NCBI RefSeq assembly: GCF_002335525.1
Contig: NZ_BDUF01000109.1
Coordinates: 141,962-178,395 of the forward strand
DNA from: Effusibacillus lacus
GTDB lineage: Bacteria; Bacillota; Bacilli; Tumebacillales; Effusibacillaceae
DNA: 36,434 nucleotides
Reading direction: 5' to 3'
Made by a program: the position numbers and the translations under genes. The notes beneath the pieces are model-generated. The model did no database searches, had not been told where the DNA came from, and saw only the letters and a list, made by a program, of their open reading frames with translations. This document shows, in pieces, positions 21,746 through 29,524 of the stretch. The stretch's first letter is position 1, and each line of letters starts with the position of its first letter.

Positions 21746-21774
21746 AGTTTACCAAAGAAGATCATAAACTACAA
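21746..21774 (-). promoter_or_regulatory. SigA-type promoter of the thi operon
   Basis: TTGTAG (21769-21774) and TAAACT (21746-21751) on the minus strand are spaced by 17 bp. Transcription would begin just upstream of the TPP aptamer, as expected. Confidence 0.7.
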
Positions 21775-21780
21775 TAACTT

Positions 21781-22242
21781 TCAGTTTAACACCTGACGGG
21801 AAACCGTAAAACCGGCAATTTGGTCGGCAAACAATGTAATCTCGGGAAGTTTAAATGTATGATCTGTCGTGCGAACCACAACGTTCTTAAGACCTACCAG
21901 CGGTGCCGAATCAATTAATTCCAGTTTGTCTTCCTGTTTTTCAATCATGCGGAGAAGGTCAATCCGTACATTGGCGACCATGGAGGTAATATTTGGAGTC
22001 AGCTCCTCTCCGAGCTCCGAATTGAAAGATTCTGCGTAGGACGGGGCGATGTCTGTCAATTCCCCTTCCACAAGCCCTGCAGGGGTCAGCAGCACAATCC
22101 GCTTGTTCTCCAGTGTTTTCGAGCGTTCCATTACCACACGCACCGACTCGATCGTAATCCATTTCATGGAAGCCCGATGCCCGTAACTTTTTGGCAGAGA
22201 CGGCAGCTCGATGTCAGATTCATTCATGTTCTTGTCAGCCAT
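21781..22242 (-). CDS. Unrecognised 153-residue protein downstream of the CoA-binding gene
   Basis: From ATG 22242 (MADKNMNESDIELPSLP) the product has a polar N-terminus and then several strand-like stretches: YGHRASMKWITIESVRVV, KRIVLLTPAGLVEGELTDI and VGLKNVVVRTTDHTFKLPEI. There is no signal peptide or membrane span. The ATG follows GCAGGAGG at about 7 nt, and the CoA-binding gene ends 23 nt upstream, so the two are likely co-transcribed. I do not recognise a family. The mostly beta pattern with a central VLLTPAGLVEGEL could be an Sm- or PRC-like small barrel, but this is a guess. Confidence 0.72.
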   Translation of the reverse strand: MADKNMNESDIELPSLPKSYGHRASMKWITIESVRVVMERSKTLENKRIVLLTPAGLVEGELTDIAPSYAESFNSELGEELTPNITSMVANVRIDLLRMIEKQEDKLELIDSAPLVGLKNVVVRTTDHTFKLPEITLFADQIAGFTVSRQVLN

Positions 22243-22265
22243 ACTCAGGCCTCCTGCATGATTTC

Positions 22266-22697
22266 TTATAGTTTCTCTTTCCCCAACAATCGGTAATGCT
22301 CGATTTTTATGCAAGCATCCTGAATCGCCGTGATCCCGGCTTCTTCAATCCGCTTGCACTGTTCGTCGTTGACTATGCCCAATTGAATCCAAACCGCTTT
22401 CGGCTTTTCCTTCATTTGCATCACTTGGTCGACCACTTCCGGAACATGTTCGCTTCGACGGAATACATCCACGATATCAACAGTTCCTTCAACATCCATC
22501 AATGTCGGATACGATTTCCGTCCCAGAACGGACGTCAGCTTCGGATTGACCGGAATAATTTCATATCCTTGCGATTGCAGATATTGAGCAACTTCGTTGC
22601 TGGCTTTGGCAGGGTCGTCTGACAATCCAAACACTGCGATGGTTCTGGTTTCTCTCAACAATTCTGCAAGAGTTTGGTCACTTGGATTCCTGTGCAT
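22266..22697 (-). CDS. CoA-binding domain protein (YccU/YneT-like)
   Basis: The 143-residue protein is a single CoA-binding Rossmann domain: TIAVFGLSDDPAKASNEVAQ, YEIIPVNPKLTSVLGRKSYP, VDIVDVFRRSEHVPEVVDQV, AVWIQLGIVNDEQ and IQDACIKIEH. These proteins resemble the nucleotide-binding part of succinyl-CoA synthetase alpha but lack its ligase half; their role is unclear. ATG at 22697 follows GAGGAG at 7 nt. A parS-like site lies 87 nt upstream. Confidence 0.9.
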   Translation of the reverse strand: MHRNPSDQTLAELLRETRTIAVFGLSDDPAKASNEVAQYLQSQGYEIIPVNPKLTSVLGRKSYPTLMDVEGTVDIVDVFRRSEHVPEVVDQVMQMKEKPKAVWIQLGIVNDEQCKRIEEAGITAIQDACIKIEHYRLLGKEKL

Positions 22698-22783
22698 AAT
22701 CGAACTCCTCCCCGGAATGAAGGTCGCCAATGGCCAATGAGCTATTACGGCAATAATCGACTTAAATCGAGAATTTTTTGAAT

Positions 22784-22799
22784 TGTTCCACGTGAAAAA
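22784..22799. promoter_or_regulatory. parS-like chromosome-partition site (ParB/Spo0J target)
   Basis: The 16-mer TGTTCCACGTGAAAAA matches 15 of 16 positions of the conserved parS consensus TGTTNCACGTGAAACA; one base in the right arm differs. It lies in a noncoding gap between the CoA-binding gene and a 54-residue protein gene. ParB binding is inferred from the match only. Most parS sites lie near the replication origin, so this copy would be a useful position marker or a distal site. Confidence 0.6.
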
Positions 22800-22805
22800 A
22801 CCGCA

Positions 22806-22970
22806 TCACCACAAGTATTTCACGCCGTAACGTCCCGATTTTGTCTGGTAGATGCCGACAAAACGTGGGCTTTGGTAATGGTTTGTCCACCAATCGTCAC
22901 GAATTCTCGCCGCCAGACAGCCTGCCTGAAATTTGCTGTCGAATAATTTTCCGTAATAAACCCACGGCAT
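22806..22970 (-). CDS. 54-residue orphan protein, copy B of a paralogous pair
   Basis: From ATG 22970 after GAGGTGACAAGA the product starts MPWVYYGKLFDSKFQAGCLA and ends TKSGRYGVKYLW. It has the same length as the gene at 11420-11584 and shares LxDS(K/R), an A-x3-RDD motif and the TK-x-G-(K/R)-YGVKY end, with aromatic residues in between (DWWTNHYQSP). No signal peptide, membrane span or catalytic motif is seen, and I do not recognise the family. It is divergent from the YhcN-like lipoprotein gene, whose ribosome-binding site has nearly the same sequence. Confidence 0.75.
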   Translation of the reverse strand: MPWVYYGKLFDSKFQAGCLAARIRDDWWTNHYQSPRFVGIYQTKSGRYGVKYLW

Positions 22971-23074
22971 TCTTGTCACCTCAAATCTATACTGCCCTAT
23001 ATTCACCCAAATTTTCCGTGAGATTCCTTACGAAATTTTCATGTGATGGAAATACTACCATTGAGGTGATAAGA

Positions 23075-23653
23075 ATGAACCGAAAAAAATGGACATCCAT
23101 CTTCATGGTGATCTGTGCAATTTTCGCACTGGCGGGTTGCCGTCCTGCCGCACAACAATCCCAATACAGACCTACCGGGGAGGGAACAAACAAACCAGGA
23201 CAAGTGCGGACACCTCCAGCTGAAGAAACCCCGTCTCCGCAGGAAGCACAGAACATCCCCAAGCATGCGGAACAGCAAAGGGAACTCCGCGCTCCACAAC
23301 AGGCACAACGTCCACAGACATACAATGCAGCGAAACAAGCTGACGAGATCGCACAGGTCTTGACCGGTATACCTGGTGTGGAACGCGCTTATGTATTGTT
23401 GACAGGCCGTATTGCTCTTGTGGGTGTCGATTTGAAAGCTGACATCAGTGGATCCAAAATCGATACGGTCAAATATTCGGTGAAGGAAGCTGCGGAGCGC
23501 ACGGGGCCAGGTTACAAAGCGGTGGTAACAGCCGATGTGGACACGGTTACTCGAATACGAGAATTGGCAAACGGAGCGCGAAACGGTCGCCCCATCTCCT
23601 CGCTTGCGGACGAGATTGCCGATATTCTGAGCCGTCTCTATCCCGAAACATAA
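23075..23653 (+). CDS. YhcN/YlaJ family sporulation lipoprotein
   Basis: The 192-residue protein has a lipoprotein signal (KKWTSIFMVICAIFALAGC with lipobox LAGC). A proline- and glutamine-rich linker of about 70 residues follows, and then the YhcN/YlaJ domain: ADEIAQVLTGIPGVERAYVL, LTGRIALVGVDL and a C-terminal helix SSLADEIADILSRLYPET. Family members are found in spore membranes of Bacillus. The ATG follows GAGGTGATAAGA. An AATACTA hexamer upstream could be part of a sporulation-sigma promoter, but the -35 is unclear. It is convergent with resE. Confidence 0.87.
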   Translation: MNRKKWTSIFMVICAIFALAGCRPAAQQSQYRPTGEGTNKPGQVRTPPAEETPSPQEAQNIPKHAEQQRELRAPQQAQRPQTYNAAKQADEIAQVLTGIPGVERAYVLLTGRIALVGVDLKADISGSKIDTVKYSVKEAAERTGPGYKAVVTADVDTVTRIRELANGARNGRPISSLADEIADILSRLYPET

Positions 23654-23658
23654 ATAAA

Positions 23659-23673
23659 GCTTCTATACGAAGC
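23659..23673 (-). terminator. Short hairpin that may end the resDE transcript
   Basis: GCTTC (23659-23663) and GAAGC (23669-23673) form a 5-bp stem, followed on the minus strand by TTTATTTATG. It lies about 30 nt past the resE stop. The stem is short, so confidence is low. Confidence 0.35.
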
Positions 23674-23694
23674 GTACTCCGGAAGTTAGGGCGC

Positions 23695-23728
23695 CCCTGC
23701 ACGATTAGGCGTGCAGGGTGTTTGTTTT
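23695..23728 (+). terminator. Intrinsic terminator of the YhcN-like gene
   Basis: CCCTGCACG (23695-23703) and CGTGCAGGG (23710-23718) form a perfect 9-bp stem with a 6-base loop, followed on the plus strand by TGTTTGTTTT. The resE stop codon lies in the loop. Confidence 0.75.
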
Positions 23729-25480
23729 GCCCAGCAGAGGAAGAATTACGGTGAATGTGGTTCCAACCCCGACGGTGCTTGATACTATAATCTCTCCTCG
23801 ATGTTTTAAAACGATATTTCTTGTAATCGACAGCCCCAATCCAGTACCGCCTTTGGCACGGGTTCGAGCCTTGTCCACTTTGTAAAACCGCTCAAAAATA
23901 AATGGCAGATCCTCTGTGGGGATTCCTTCCCCGGTATCGGAAATGTCAATCCGAATATAGCCCGCCTCCTTGCGCATGTCCAAAGTGACGGAACCGCCGG
24001 CCGGCGTATGCCGCATTGCGTTATCAATCAAATTTGTAAATACCTGCTCAAGCCGATCGGAGTCTCCTTCAATCGGGAATGCATCGTTCGGGTCAAAACT
24101 CACACGGAATTGGATCTGCCGTTCATTGGCGAGTGTCAGGAATTTCCTTCCAATGGTTCGAATCACATTCGCCAGGTCAATTTGGGTCGAATGCAATTCG
24201 AACTGGCCTGCTTCCAATTGGGCCAGATCCAGGAGATCATTCACAAGCCGTTTCATGCGGTTTGTTTCATCAAGAATGATCTGGGTGAGTTCCCGGCGCT
24301 GTTCCGGATCCTCCCCAAATTCGTCAAGCAGCGCTTCTCCGTATCCCTGCATCATCGCCAGAGGTGTGCGCAATTCGTGGGACACACTGGCCACAAAGTC
24401 TTTCCGCATTCGCTCCAAAGTCCGTTCTTCAGTGATGTCCCGGAATACGGCTACAATCCCCCGAACGGGTCCACCATCAGGTTCGTATAACGGTGTCATT
24501 GTCAGAGCGATAAAGCGTCCCTGCCAGTTCAATTCCGTTACTCTGGTTTCCGGATTCTCCAGCACAAGATTCTTTAAGTCATTCAACTCTTTGGGGAGCC
24601 GTTCTTCCGAAGGGGTTCCAGTCTCCTCGATCGTTAACGCCCGCAACCACTTCTTGGCGGGAGGATTGGCCAGTGTAACCTTCCCATCCAGATCGGCAGA
24701 CACCACCCCGTCTGTCATGGATAACAGAATCATCGACAACTGCTCTTTTTCCTTTGACAGATTGTCTATGGTCTCCTCAAGACTTTTGGCAAGGAAGTTT
24801 AGAGTGCGCCCCAGTTTGCCGACCTCGTCGCCGGTTACCACATTCACTTTCCCGTGGTAATTTCCCCGAGCCATTTCTTCGGCCACCTTAGTCATTTGAA
24901 TGACGGGGCGCGACAGGTTTTTGGATACGACAAAAGACAAACCTGTCGTCAACACACCTCCAATGCCGGCGGCAAAGAAAATCAAGTTTCGGATTTGCTC
25001 AATCGCTTTCTCAATTTCAGCAACAGGTTGGTGGATCAACAGTACCGAACGAAGCCGGTTCTCTTCCTGGATCGGGTGAATCAACCAGGCACTGTTGGTT
25101 TCTGAACGAAATTGTCCAAACCCCGGGCTTGTCCCACGCCGCAACACCTGCTCGCCAGCCTCCAACCGTTCTCTGAGATCGGTTGGAAACTGTTCAAGTT
25201 CATTGAATTCACGGTCCGTAAACAATGGACCGATAATATACATATGGCTGTTGGATTCCCTTAGCAGTTCTTCCGCCACCGTGACAGCCAGGTTCTGATC
25301 TTTTTCGCGAATTAACAGATTGCTGATATAAGCTGCCCTGTTTTTCAGCGCCTCTTCCTGGGAACTGTAAAAATAGGTGTCAAACAGTTGTTCCAGGAAT
25401 ACTGCCAGCATCGACAAAACGAAAACCACCAGGACGATAATCGTGAGCCAGAGCTTGACGACAACGCTGTTGCGAATCAC
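23705..25480 (-). CDS. resE: Sensor histidine kinase ResE
   Basis: ResE autophosphorylates and passes phosphate to ResD in response to low oxygen or nitric oxide. The 591 residues comprise TM1 (LWLTIIVLVVFVLSMLAVFL), an extracytoplasmic domain, TM2 (LIFFAAGIGGVLTTGLSFVV), a HAMP segment (MTKVAEEMARGNYH), a PAS domain around residues 250-350, the HisKA box with the phospho-accepting His (ASVSHELRTPLAMMQGYG), and the ATPase motifs N (FTNLIDNAMRHTPAGG), G1 (DISDTGEGIP) and G2 (GGTGLGLSI). The GTG start overlaps the resD stop by 4 nt and follows GAGGTG, so the pair is translationally coupled. Naming rests on the resABCDE order. Confidence 0.94.
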   Translation of the reverse strand: MIRNSVVVKLWLTIIVLVVFVLSMLAVFLEQLFDTYFYSSQEEALKNRAAYISNLLIREKDQNLAVTVAEELLRESNSHMYIIGPLFTDREFNELEQFPTDLRERLEAGEQVLRRGTSPGFGQFRSETNSAWLIHPIQEENRLRSVLLIHQPVAEIEKAIEQIRNLIFFAAGIGGVLTTGLSFVVSKNLSRPVIQMTKVAEEMARGNYHGKVNVVTGDEVGKLGRTLNFLAKSLEETIDNLSKEKEQLSMILLSMTDGVVSADLDGKVTLANPPAKKWLRALTIEETGTPSEERLPKELNDLKNLVLENPETRVTELNWQGRFIALTMTPLYEPDGGPVRGIVAVFRDITEERTLERMRKDFVASVSHELRTPLAMMQGYGEALLDEFGEDPEQRRELTQIILDETNRMKRLVNDLLDLAQLEAGQFELHSTQIDLANVIRTIGRKFLTLANERQIQFRVSFDPNDAFPIEGDSDRLEQVFTNLIDNAMRHTPAGGSVTLDMRKEAGYIRIDISDTGEGIPTEDLPFIFERFYKVDKARTRAKGGTGLGLSITRNIVLKHRGEIIVSSTVGVGTTFTVILPLLGKTNTLHA

Positions 25481-26187
25481 TCGCGCACCTCAAATTTGTA
25501 TCCAACGCCCCAGACGGTTACAATCATGTCGGCAACTTTGGCTGAGTGACGGCCCAGTTTTTCACGCAAACGTTTCACATGGGTATCGACAGTTCGCTGA
25601 TCTCCAAAAAACTGGTAGTTCCAAACATCCCGGAGCAATTCCTCTCGGGAAAACACTTTGTCCGGTCGCTGAACAAGATAGCAAAGGAGCTCATACTCTT
25701 TGGGTGTAAGAGGCACCTCTTCCTCCTCCACGATCACTTTGCGGGAATCCATGTTGATGGTCAGTCCGTGGGTCGAAAGAACATGACCGACATCCTGATG
25801 AACTTCATTCTTGACTTGAGCGCGCTTTAACAGCGCTTTGACACGCATGACCAGTTCCCGGGGCGAAAAGGGTTTGACCACATAGTCATCGGCCCCCAAT
25901 TCGAAACCATGGATCCGGCTTGATTCATCCCCGGCCGCCGTAAGCATGATTACAGGAACATCGCTTTGCTTTCGGATCTCCTCACACACTTTGCGGCCGT
26001 CCATGCCAGGCAGCATCAGGTCCAGAACGATCAAATCATACTGGTTCTCAAGAGCCATTTCAAGGGCTTGATTTCCATCCTCCGCCTCTTCCACCTCGAA
26101 AGCATTGCGTTCCAAGTACATGCGGACAAGCTTGCGGATGCGCTCTTCGTCATCCACCACCAAGATTCGTAGTACTTTGTTCTCCAT
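25477..26187 (-). CDS. resD: OmpR-family response regulator ResD
   Basis: ResD activates genes for aerobic and anaerobic respiration, including resABC in B. subtilis. The 236 residues show a receiver domain (RILVVDDEERIRKLVRMYLE) with the phospho-aspartate at about residue 56 (LIVLDLMLPGMDG), the conserved Thr (VIMLTAAGD) and Lys (YVVKPFSPRELV), and a C-terminal winged helix (LTPKEYELLCYLVQRPDKVF, then TVDTHVKRLREKLG). The ATG follows GGAGGGAG. It is 18 nt downstream of resC. Name by context with resABC and resE. Confidence 0.94.
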   Translation of the reverse strand: MENKVLRILVVDDEERIRKLVRMYLERNAFEVEEAEDGNQALEMALENQYDLIVLDLMLPGMDGRKVCEEIRKQSDVPVIMLTAAGDESSRIHGFELGADDYVVKPFSPRELVMRVKALLKRAQVKNEVHQDVGHVLSTHGLTINMDSRKVIVEEEEVPLTPKEYELLCYLVQRPDKVFSREELLRDVWNYQFFGDQRTVDTHVKRLREKLGRHSAKVADMIVTVWGVGYKFEVRE

Positions 26188-26205
26188 AATTCTCCCTCCA
26201 GACTA

Positions 26206-27396
26206 TTAAGCGTAAGCATGCAAACCGACAATCAGGAAATTGACGCCTACCAGCAGGAACAAGATCACGACAAAACCGGCCACCGCCATCCATGAGGCGC
26301 GTTCCCCTTCCCAGCCACGTGTCAGGCGCAAATGCAGATAAGCCGTATAGTAAAGCCAGGTAATAAGCGCCCATGTCTCTTTCGGATCCCAGGACCAATA
26401 GGAACCCCATGCTTCTTGTGCCCAGATCATGGCGAACACCAAAGCTCCCAAAGTGAAGATCGGATACCCGATGGCCACAGCCCGATAGGAAAGTTCGTCA
26501 AGGGAAGGCGCATCCAAGCCTTGAACCCATCTGGAAACTGTATGAACCAGCGGTTTACGGTTGATGAATCGCAAGCCATAATAAATAACAATGGCGGAAA
26601 GCAGTGTCCATACCAGTGTATTGAGCTTTAAGAACGCCTTTTCACCGGTCACCCAGCTGGGAGCGTTGAACAAAGGCAATGGGATTCCCAAAATACTTCC
26701 AAGCGAACCAAGCTCTGTTCCCGTAGGGCCAACCAGAGGCGGAAGTTCGTAAGTTTTCTGGGTTACAGCTTCCACAAAGGTATATTGCTGCGCCTTGAAA
26801 ATCAATGAAACGGTGACGAATCCAACCAAAGCGATAAACAGGAACATGACAAACTCCAATGCTTTGCCTTTACGGTTCCATACGCTGAGGTCCGTGACAA
26901 CCAGCAAATGCATCAATGCAGCGGCAAAGGCAATAGTCAGAACACCCTCCCCAAGGGCGGCCGTGGTTACATGGATATACAACCAGTAACTTTTCAGTGC
27001 AGGTATCAATGCTTGGGATTCATCGGGGAAAACATTGGCATACCCCAATACCGCCAGTGCGGTTGGAGCGGCAAAAGCCCCGAGAATGGGAAAATTGTAA
27101 AAAGCACTGATAATGACAAAAGCAAGCATGATGCACCATGCCCAAAAGCTCATATATTCAAACATGTTGGACGTTGGTGCGTGACCCTGGCCAATCCAAC
27201 GGGTGACAAATCCGGCCAATTGCACCAAAACCGAGCCAATGGCCGCGATATATCCCCACCGGGTCCAGATGTTGGAAGCCGCTTCCCCGTTCTTGATTTT
27301 GATCTTTTGCCCCGTTACGCCGATTATATAAAGAACAGAGGCGGTAAAATATCCAAAGAACGCCATCCAGTACAACCAGGCTGATATTTCAAGCAT
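26206..27396 (-). CDS. resC: Cytochrome c biogenesis protein ResC/CcsB (heme handling)
   Basis: ResC with ResB forms the system II cytochrome c synthase that brings heme to the outside and attaches it to apocytochrome c. The 396 residues have about eight membrane spans and the WWD heme-handling motif (WGSYWSWDPKETWALITWLY). Flanking histidines probably serve as heme ligands. The ATG at 27396 lies in the overlap with the resB stop (GTGATG), downstream of AAGGAGGG; the in-frame GTG one codon upstream is an alternative. Confidence 0.93.
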   Translation of the reverse strand: MLEISAWLYWMAFFGYFTASVLYIIGVTGQKIKIKNGEAASNIWTRWGYIAAIGSVLVQLAGFVTRWIGQGHAPTSNMFEYMSFWAWCIMLAFVIISAFYNFPILGAFAAPTALAVLGYANVFPDESQALIPALKSYWLYIHVTTAALGEGVLTIAFAAALMHLLVVTDLSVWNRKGKALEFVMFLFIALVGFVTVSLIFKAQQYTFVEAVTQKTYELPPLVGPTGTELGSLGSILGIPLPLFNAPSWVTGEKAFLKLNTLVWTLLSAIVIYYGLRFINRKPLVHTVSRWVQGLDAPSLDELSYRAVAIGYPIFTLGALVFAMIWAQEAWGSYWSWDPKETWALITWLYYTAYLHLRLTRGWEGERASWMAVAGFVVILFLLVGVNFLIVGLHAYA

Positions 27397-28802
27397 CACT
27401 GCTTCTTCCCTCCTTGTCTCACAATAATTTCTTGTTGCCAATTAAGGGATTTGAACACCCGCTGCATCTCCCTGCGCATCCCGTACCAGTTCTTGTTGGT
27501 CTGTGCGCCTACATGCAGGATCCCGTTGTGAATCTGACCCCAGACCCGTCTGTGCTGGAAATAAAATACAAGAACAAGACCCGCCAGAACGACAACACAT
27601 CCGGCATACACGATCGGAATTCCGTTATCCTTCTGCACGCGAAGCCCGGTGGTTTCAATCATTTTGCCGCCGACCGGCGCCAATTCAAAGGCAGAGTTCT
27701 GATCCAACTCCAATTGGCGGAAGACAAAAAAGAACTGCTTGCTTGGTTTCTCGACTCCGGGGCCTTCAATTTGCACCAACAATACCGGATTGTTGGGATC
27801 CGTCGATCTGGTGACCGGCTGATCGTTTTCCATGTCGAAGTCGGGAAAATAATCCAATACACGAACGATGTAGGCACCCGCTTTATACTCGGTTTGCAGA
27901 TTGGAGAAATCAATCTGGAAAGTCTCCAGCCTGCTGCCTGTTCTCTTGTCGATCAACTCGGCATCAAGCAGCCTGATCATGGGAGGCAGATAACTCGCCT
28001 GAAACAGAAGAGTTCCCTTGTGCTTTAAGGGCCGGTTGACCACAATTTTCTCCCGACGTACTTCCTTTCCGTTTTCAATGAGCACCGCTTGGGTTTCAAA
28101 ATGGCTCGGACGGCCGTCCTCATAAAATTCCACCTTGAATTCATCGTTTCGAACATGGAAATCGGAACCGGGAACCTTGACCGTTTGCCCTTCCTCGATC
28201 CAGATGTTCTCCGACACGTACCAGCCAGGGATCAGACGGGACAGCGCTCCCAGAATAATAATGATCAATCCGATGTGGAGAATATATGCCCCAAATCGGG
28301 AAATCCTCATTTTTTCCGCCAGGAAGGCATCCCCATCCCGACGGATTTTGTATCTTCTTTTCGCAAGCTCGGAAGCCAACCGATCGGCATGTGCTGCATC
28401 TGCACCTTCGACCGGCACATAGATTTTTTTTCGCTGAACGACAGACAGGGCAGGCTTGACTTCCTGCCGCTGCAAAGATTTGTACAAGGGAACGACACGT
28501 TCCAATGAACAGATTACAAGAGACACCCCAAGCGCCAAAAGCAGGCTTACAAACCACCAGGAGGTATACATATGGGAAAAACCAAACTTGTAGTAGTACT
28601 TGCCCAAGTCCCCATAGGTCTGGGCATAATAGGCCGCCGGATTGGAAGAAGGTATAAAATTCTCTTGCGGAAATATAGTTCCGATAATTGCCGATAAAGC
28701 GATTAATACAATAATGACAATCGCCACTTTGACGGATGCAAAGAAATCCCACAGCCACTCAAATATCGAACGGCGCCTTTTGGCTGCCTGTGTATTCATC
28801 AT
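27396..28802 (-). CDS. resB: Cytochrome c biogenesis protein ResB
   Basis: ResB (Ccs1) is the partner of ResC in system II. The 468 residues have three N-terminal spans (VKVAIVIIVLIALSAIIGTI; WWFVSLLLALGVSLVICSL; FGAYILHIGLIIIILGALSR), a large extracytoplasmic domain, and a final span before the C-terminus (PIVYAGCVVVLAGLVLVFYF). Typical ResB landmarks such as the VNRPLKHKGTLLFQASY segment are present. The ATG follows AGGGG at about 9 nt; an ATG ATG doublet makes the start uncertain by one codon. It follows resA by 12 nt. Confidence 0.92.
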   Translation of the reverse strand: MMNTQAAKRRRSIFEWLWDFFASVKVAIVIIVLIALSAIIGTIFPQENFIPSSNPAAYYAQTYGDLGKYYYKFGFSHMYTSWWFVSLLLALGVSLVICSLERVVPLYKSLQRQEVKPALSVVQRKKIYVPVEGADAAHADRLASELAKRRYKIRRDGDAFLAEKMRISRFGAYILHIGLIIIILGALSRLIPGWYVSENIWIEEGQTVKVPGSDFHVRNDEFKVEFYEDGRPSHFETQAVLIENGKEVRREKIVVNRPLKHKGTLLFQASYLPPMIRLLDAELIDKRTGSRLETFQIDFSNLQTEYKAGAYIVRVLDYFPDFDMENDQPVTRSTDPNNPVLLVQIEGPGVEKPSKQFFFVFRQLELDQNSAFELAPVGGKMIETTGLRVQKDNGIPIVYAGCVVVLAGLVLVFYFQHRRVWGQIHNGILHVGAQTNKNWYGMRREMQRVFKSLNWQQEIIVRQGGKKQ

Positions 28803-28814
28803 TCAATCAGTCCC

Positions 28815-29354
28815 CTACGGTTGTGCAAGTAACGTTTGGATCTTGTTGGTCAGAAAACCTTCCGTCATTGGACCTTCATACCTGTACTGAATGTTTCCCT
28901 GTTTGTCGATAAAAAACGAACTTGGGATCGGACCGACTTTATATCGTTCCAATGTCACTTCTCTGTCTTTGTCCAGAACCACCGGAAAGGTTACGCCATA
29001 ACGGTCGGCAAACCCTTTGGCGGTGACTTTGCTTTCCCCGATGTTGACGCCGACAACAACGAACCCCTTGTCCTTGTATTGTTCATAGGCGGCCTGGATG
29101 GCCGGCATTTCCTGGCGACAAGGGTCGCACCAAGAACCCCAAAAATTCAAGAGGACCACTTTCCCCTTAAGATCGGCGAGCGAAAGCTTGTTTCCGTTCA
29201 AATCGGAAAGGGTGAACGGAGGAGCAGCCTGTCCTGCAGCTACACTCGAGTTATCAGTTTTTGTAAAGTTCAACAGAGCAGCAATTATTCCGATTGCCGC
29301 CAGAAGCAGCGCCCCGACGGTAAGAGCCCTTCCCGTTCTGTTTTTGAATGCCAA
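28815..29354 (-). CDS. resA: Thiol-disulfide oxidoreductase ResA
   Basis: ResA is a membrane-anchored thioredoxin-like reductant that keeps the CxxCH heme-binding site of apocytochrome c reduced. The 179 residues have an N-terminal anchor (ALTVGALLLAAIGIIAALL), the active-site motif FWGSWCDPCRQEMPAI, the cis-proline segment and the VVVGVNIGES insertion common to ResA. TTG at 29354 is chosen because GAGGTG lies 7 nt upstream; the upstream in-frame TTG falls before that site. A candidate promoter with a ResD-like site lies upstream. Confidence 0.92.
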   Translation of the reverse strand: MAFKNRTGRALTVGALLLAAIGIIAALLNFTKTDNSSVAAGQAAPPFTLSDLNGNKLSLADLKGKVVLLNFWGSWCDPCRQEMPAIQAAYEQYKDKGFVVVGVNIGESKVTAKGFADRYGVTFPVVLDKDREVTLERYKVGPIPSSFFIDKQGNIQYRYEGPMTEGFLTNKIQTLLAQP

Positions 29355-29410
29355 GCAGATGCACCTCAAATATAAATGTGGACTTTCAAAATCATGTTCA
29401 GCTTAGATTC

Positions 29411-29467
29411 ATTATACCGTACGAAATTGTGACAAACCTATCCGGAAGGTGAACTTTTTGTGAAAAA
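29411..29467 (-). promoter_or_regulatory. Candidate resA promoter with ResD/Fnr-like site
   Basis: On the minus strand TATAAT (29411-29416) is a perfect -10 box, but the -35 is poor, as in activator-dependent promoters. On the plus strand TTTTGTGAAAAA (29456-29467), about 50 bp upstream of the start, resembles the TTTGTGAA core of ResD-binding sites. An AATTGTGACAAA also lies near the -35. Control by ResD is inferred from motif and gene content. Confidence 0.45.
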
Positions 29468-29493
29468 AGAAGACGGCAGTCACCGTCTTCCTC
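29462..29493 (-). terminator. Intrinsic terminator after rluB
   Basis: GAAGACGG and CCGTCTTC form an 8-bp stem with a 6-base loop; on the minus strand TTTTTTC follows. It separates rluB from the res genes. Confidence 0.88.
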
Positions 29494-29524
29494 TAGTATG
29501 CTATATTTTATCGGCTGATACAAA

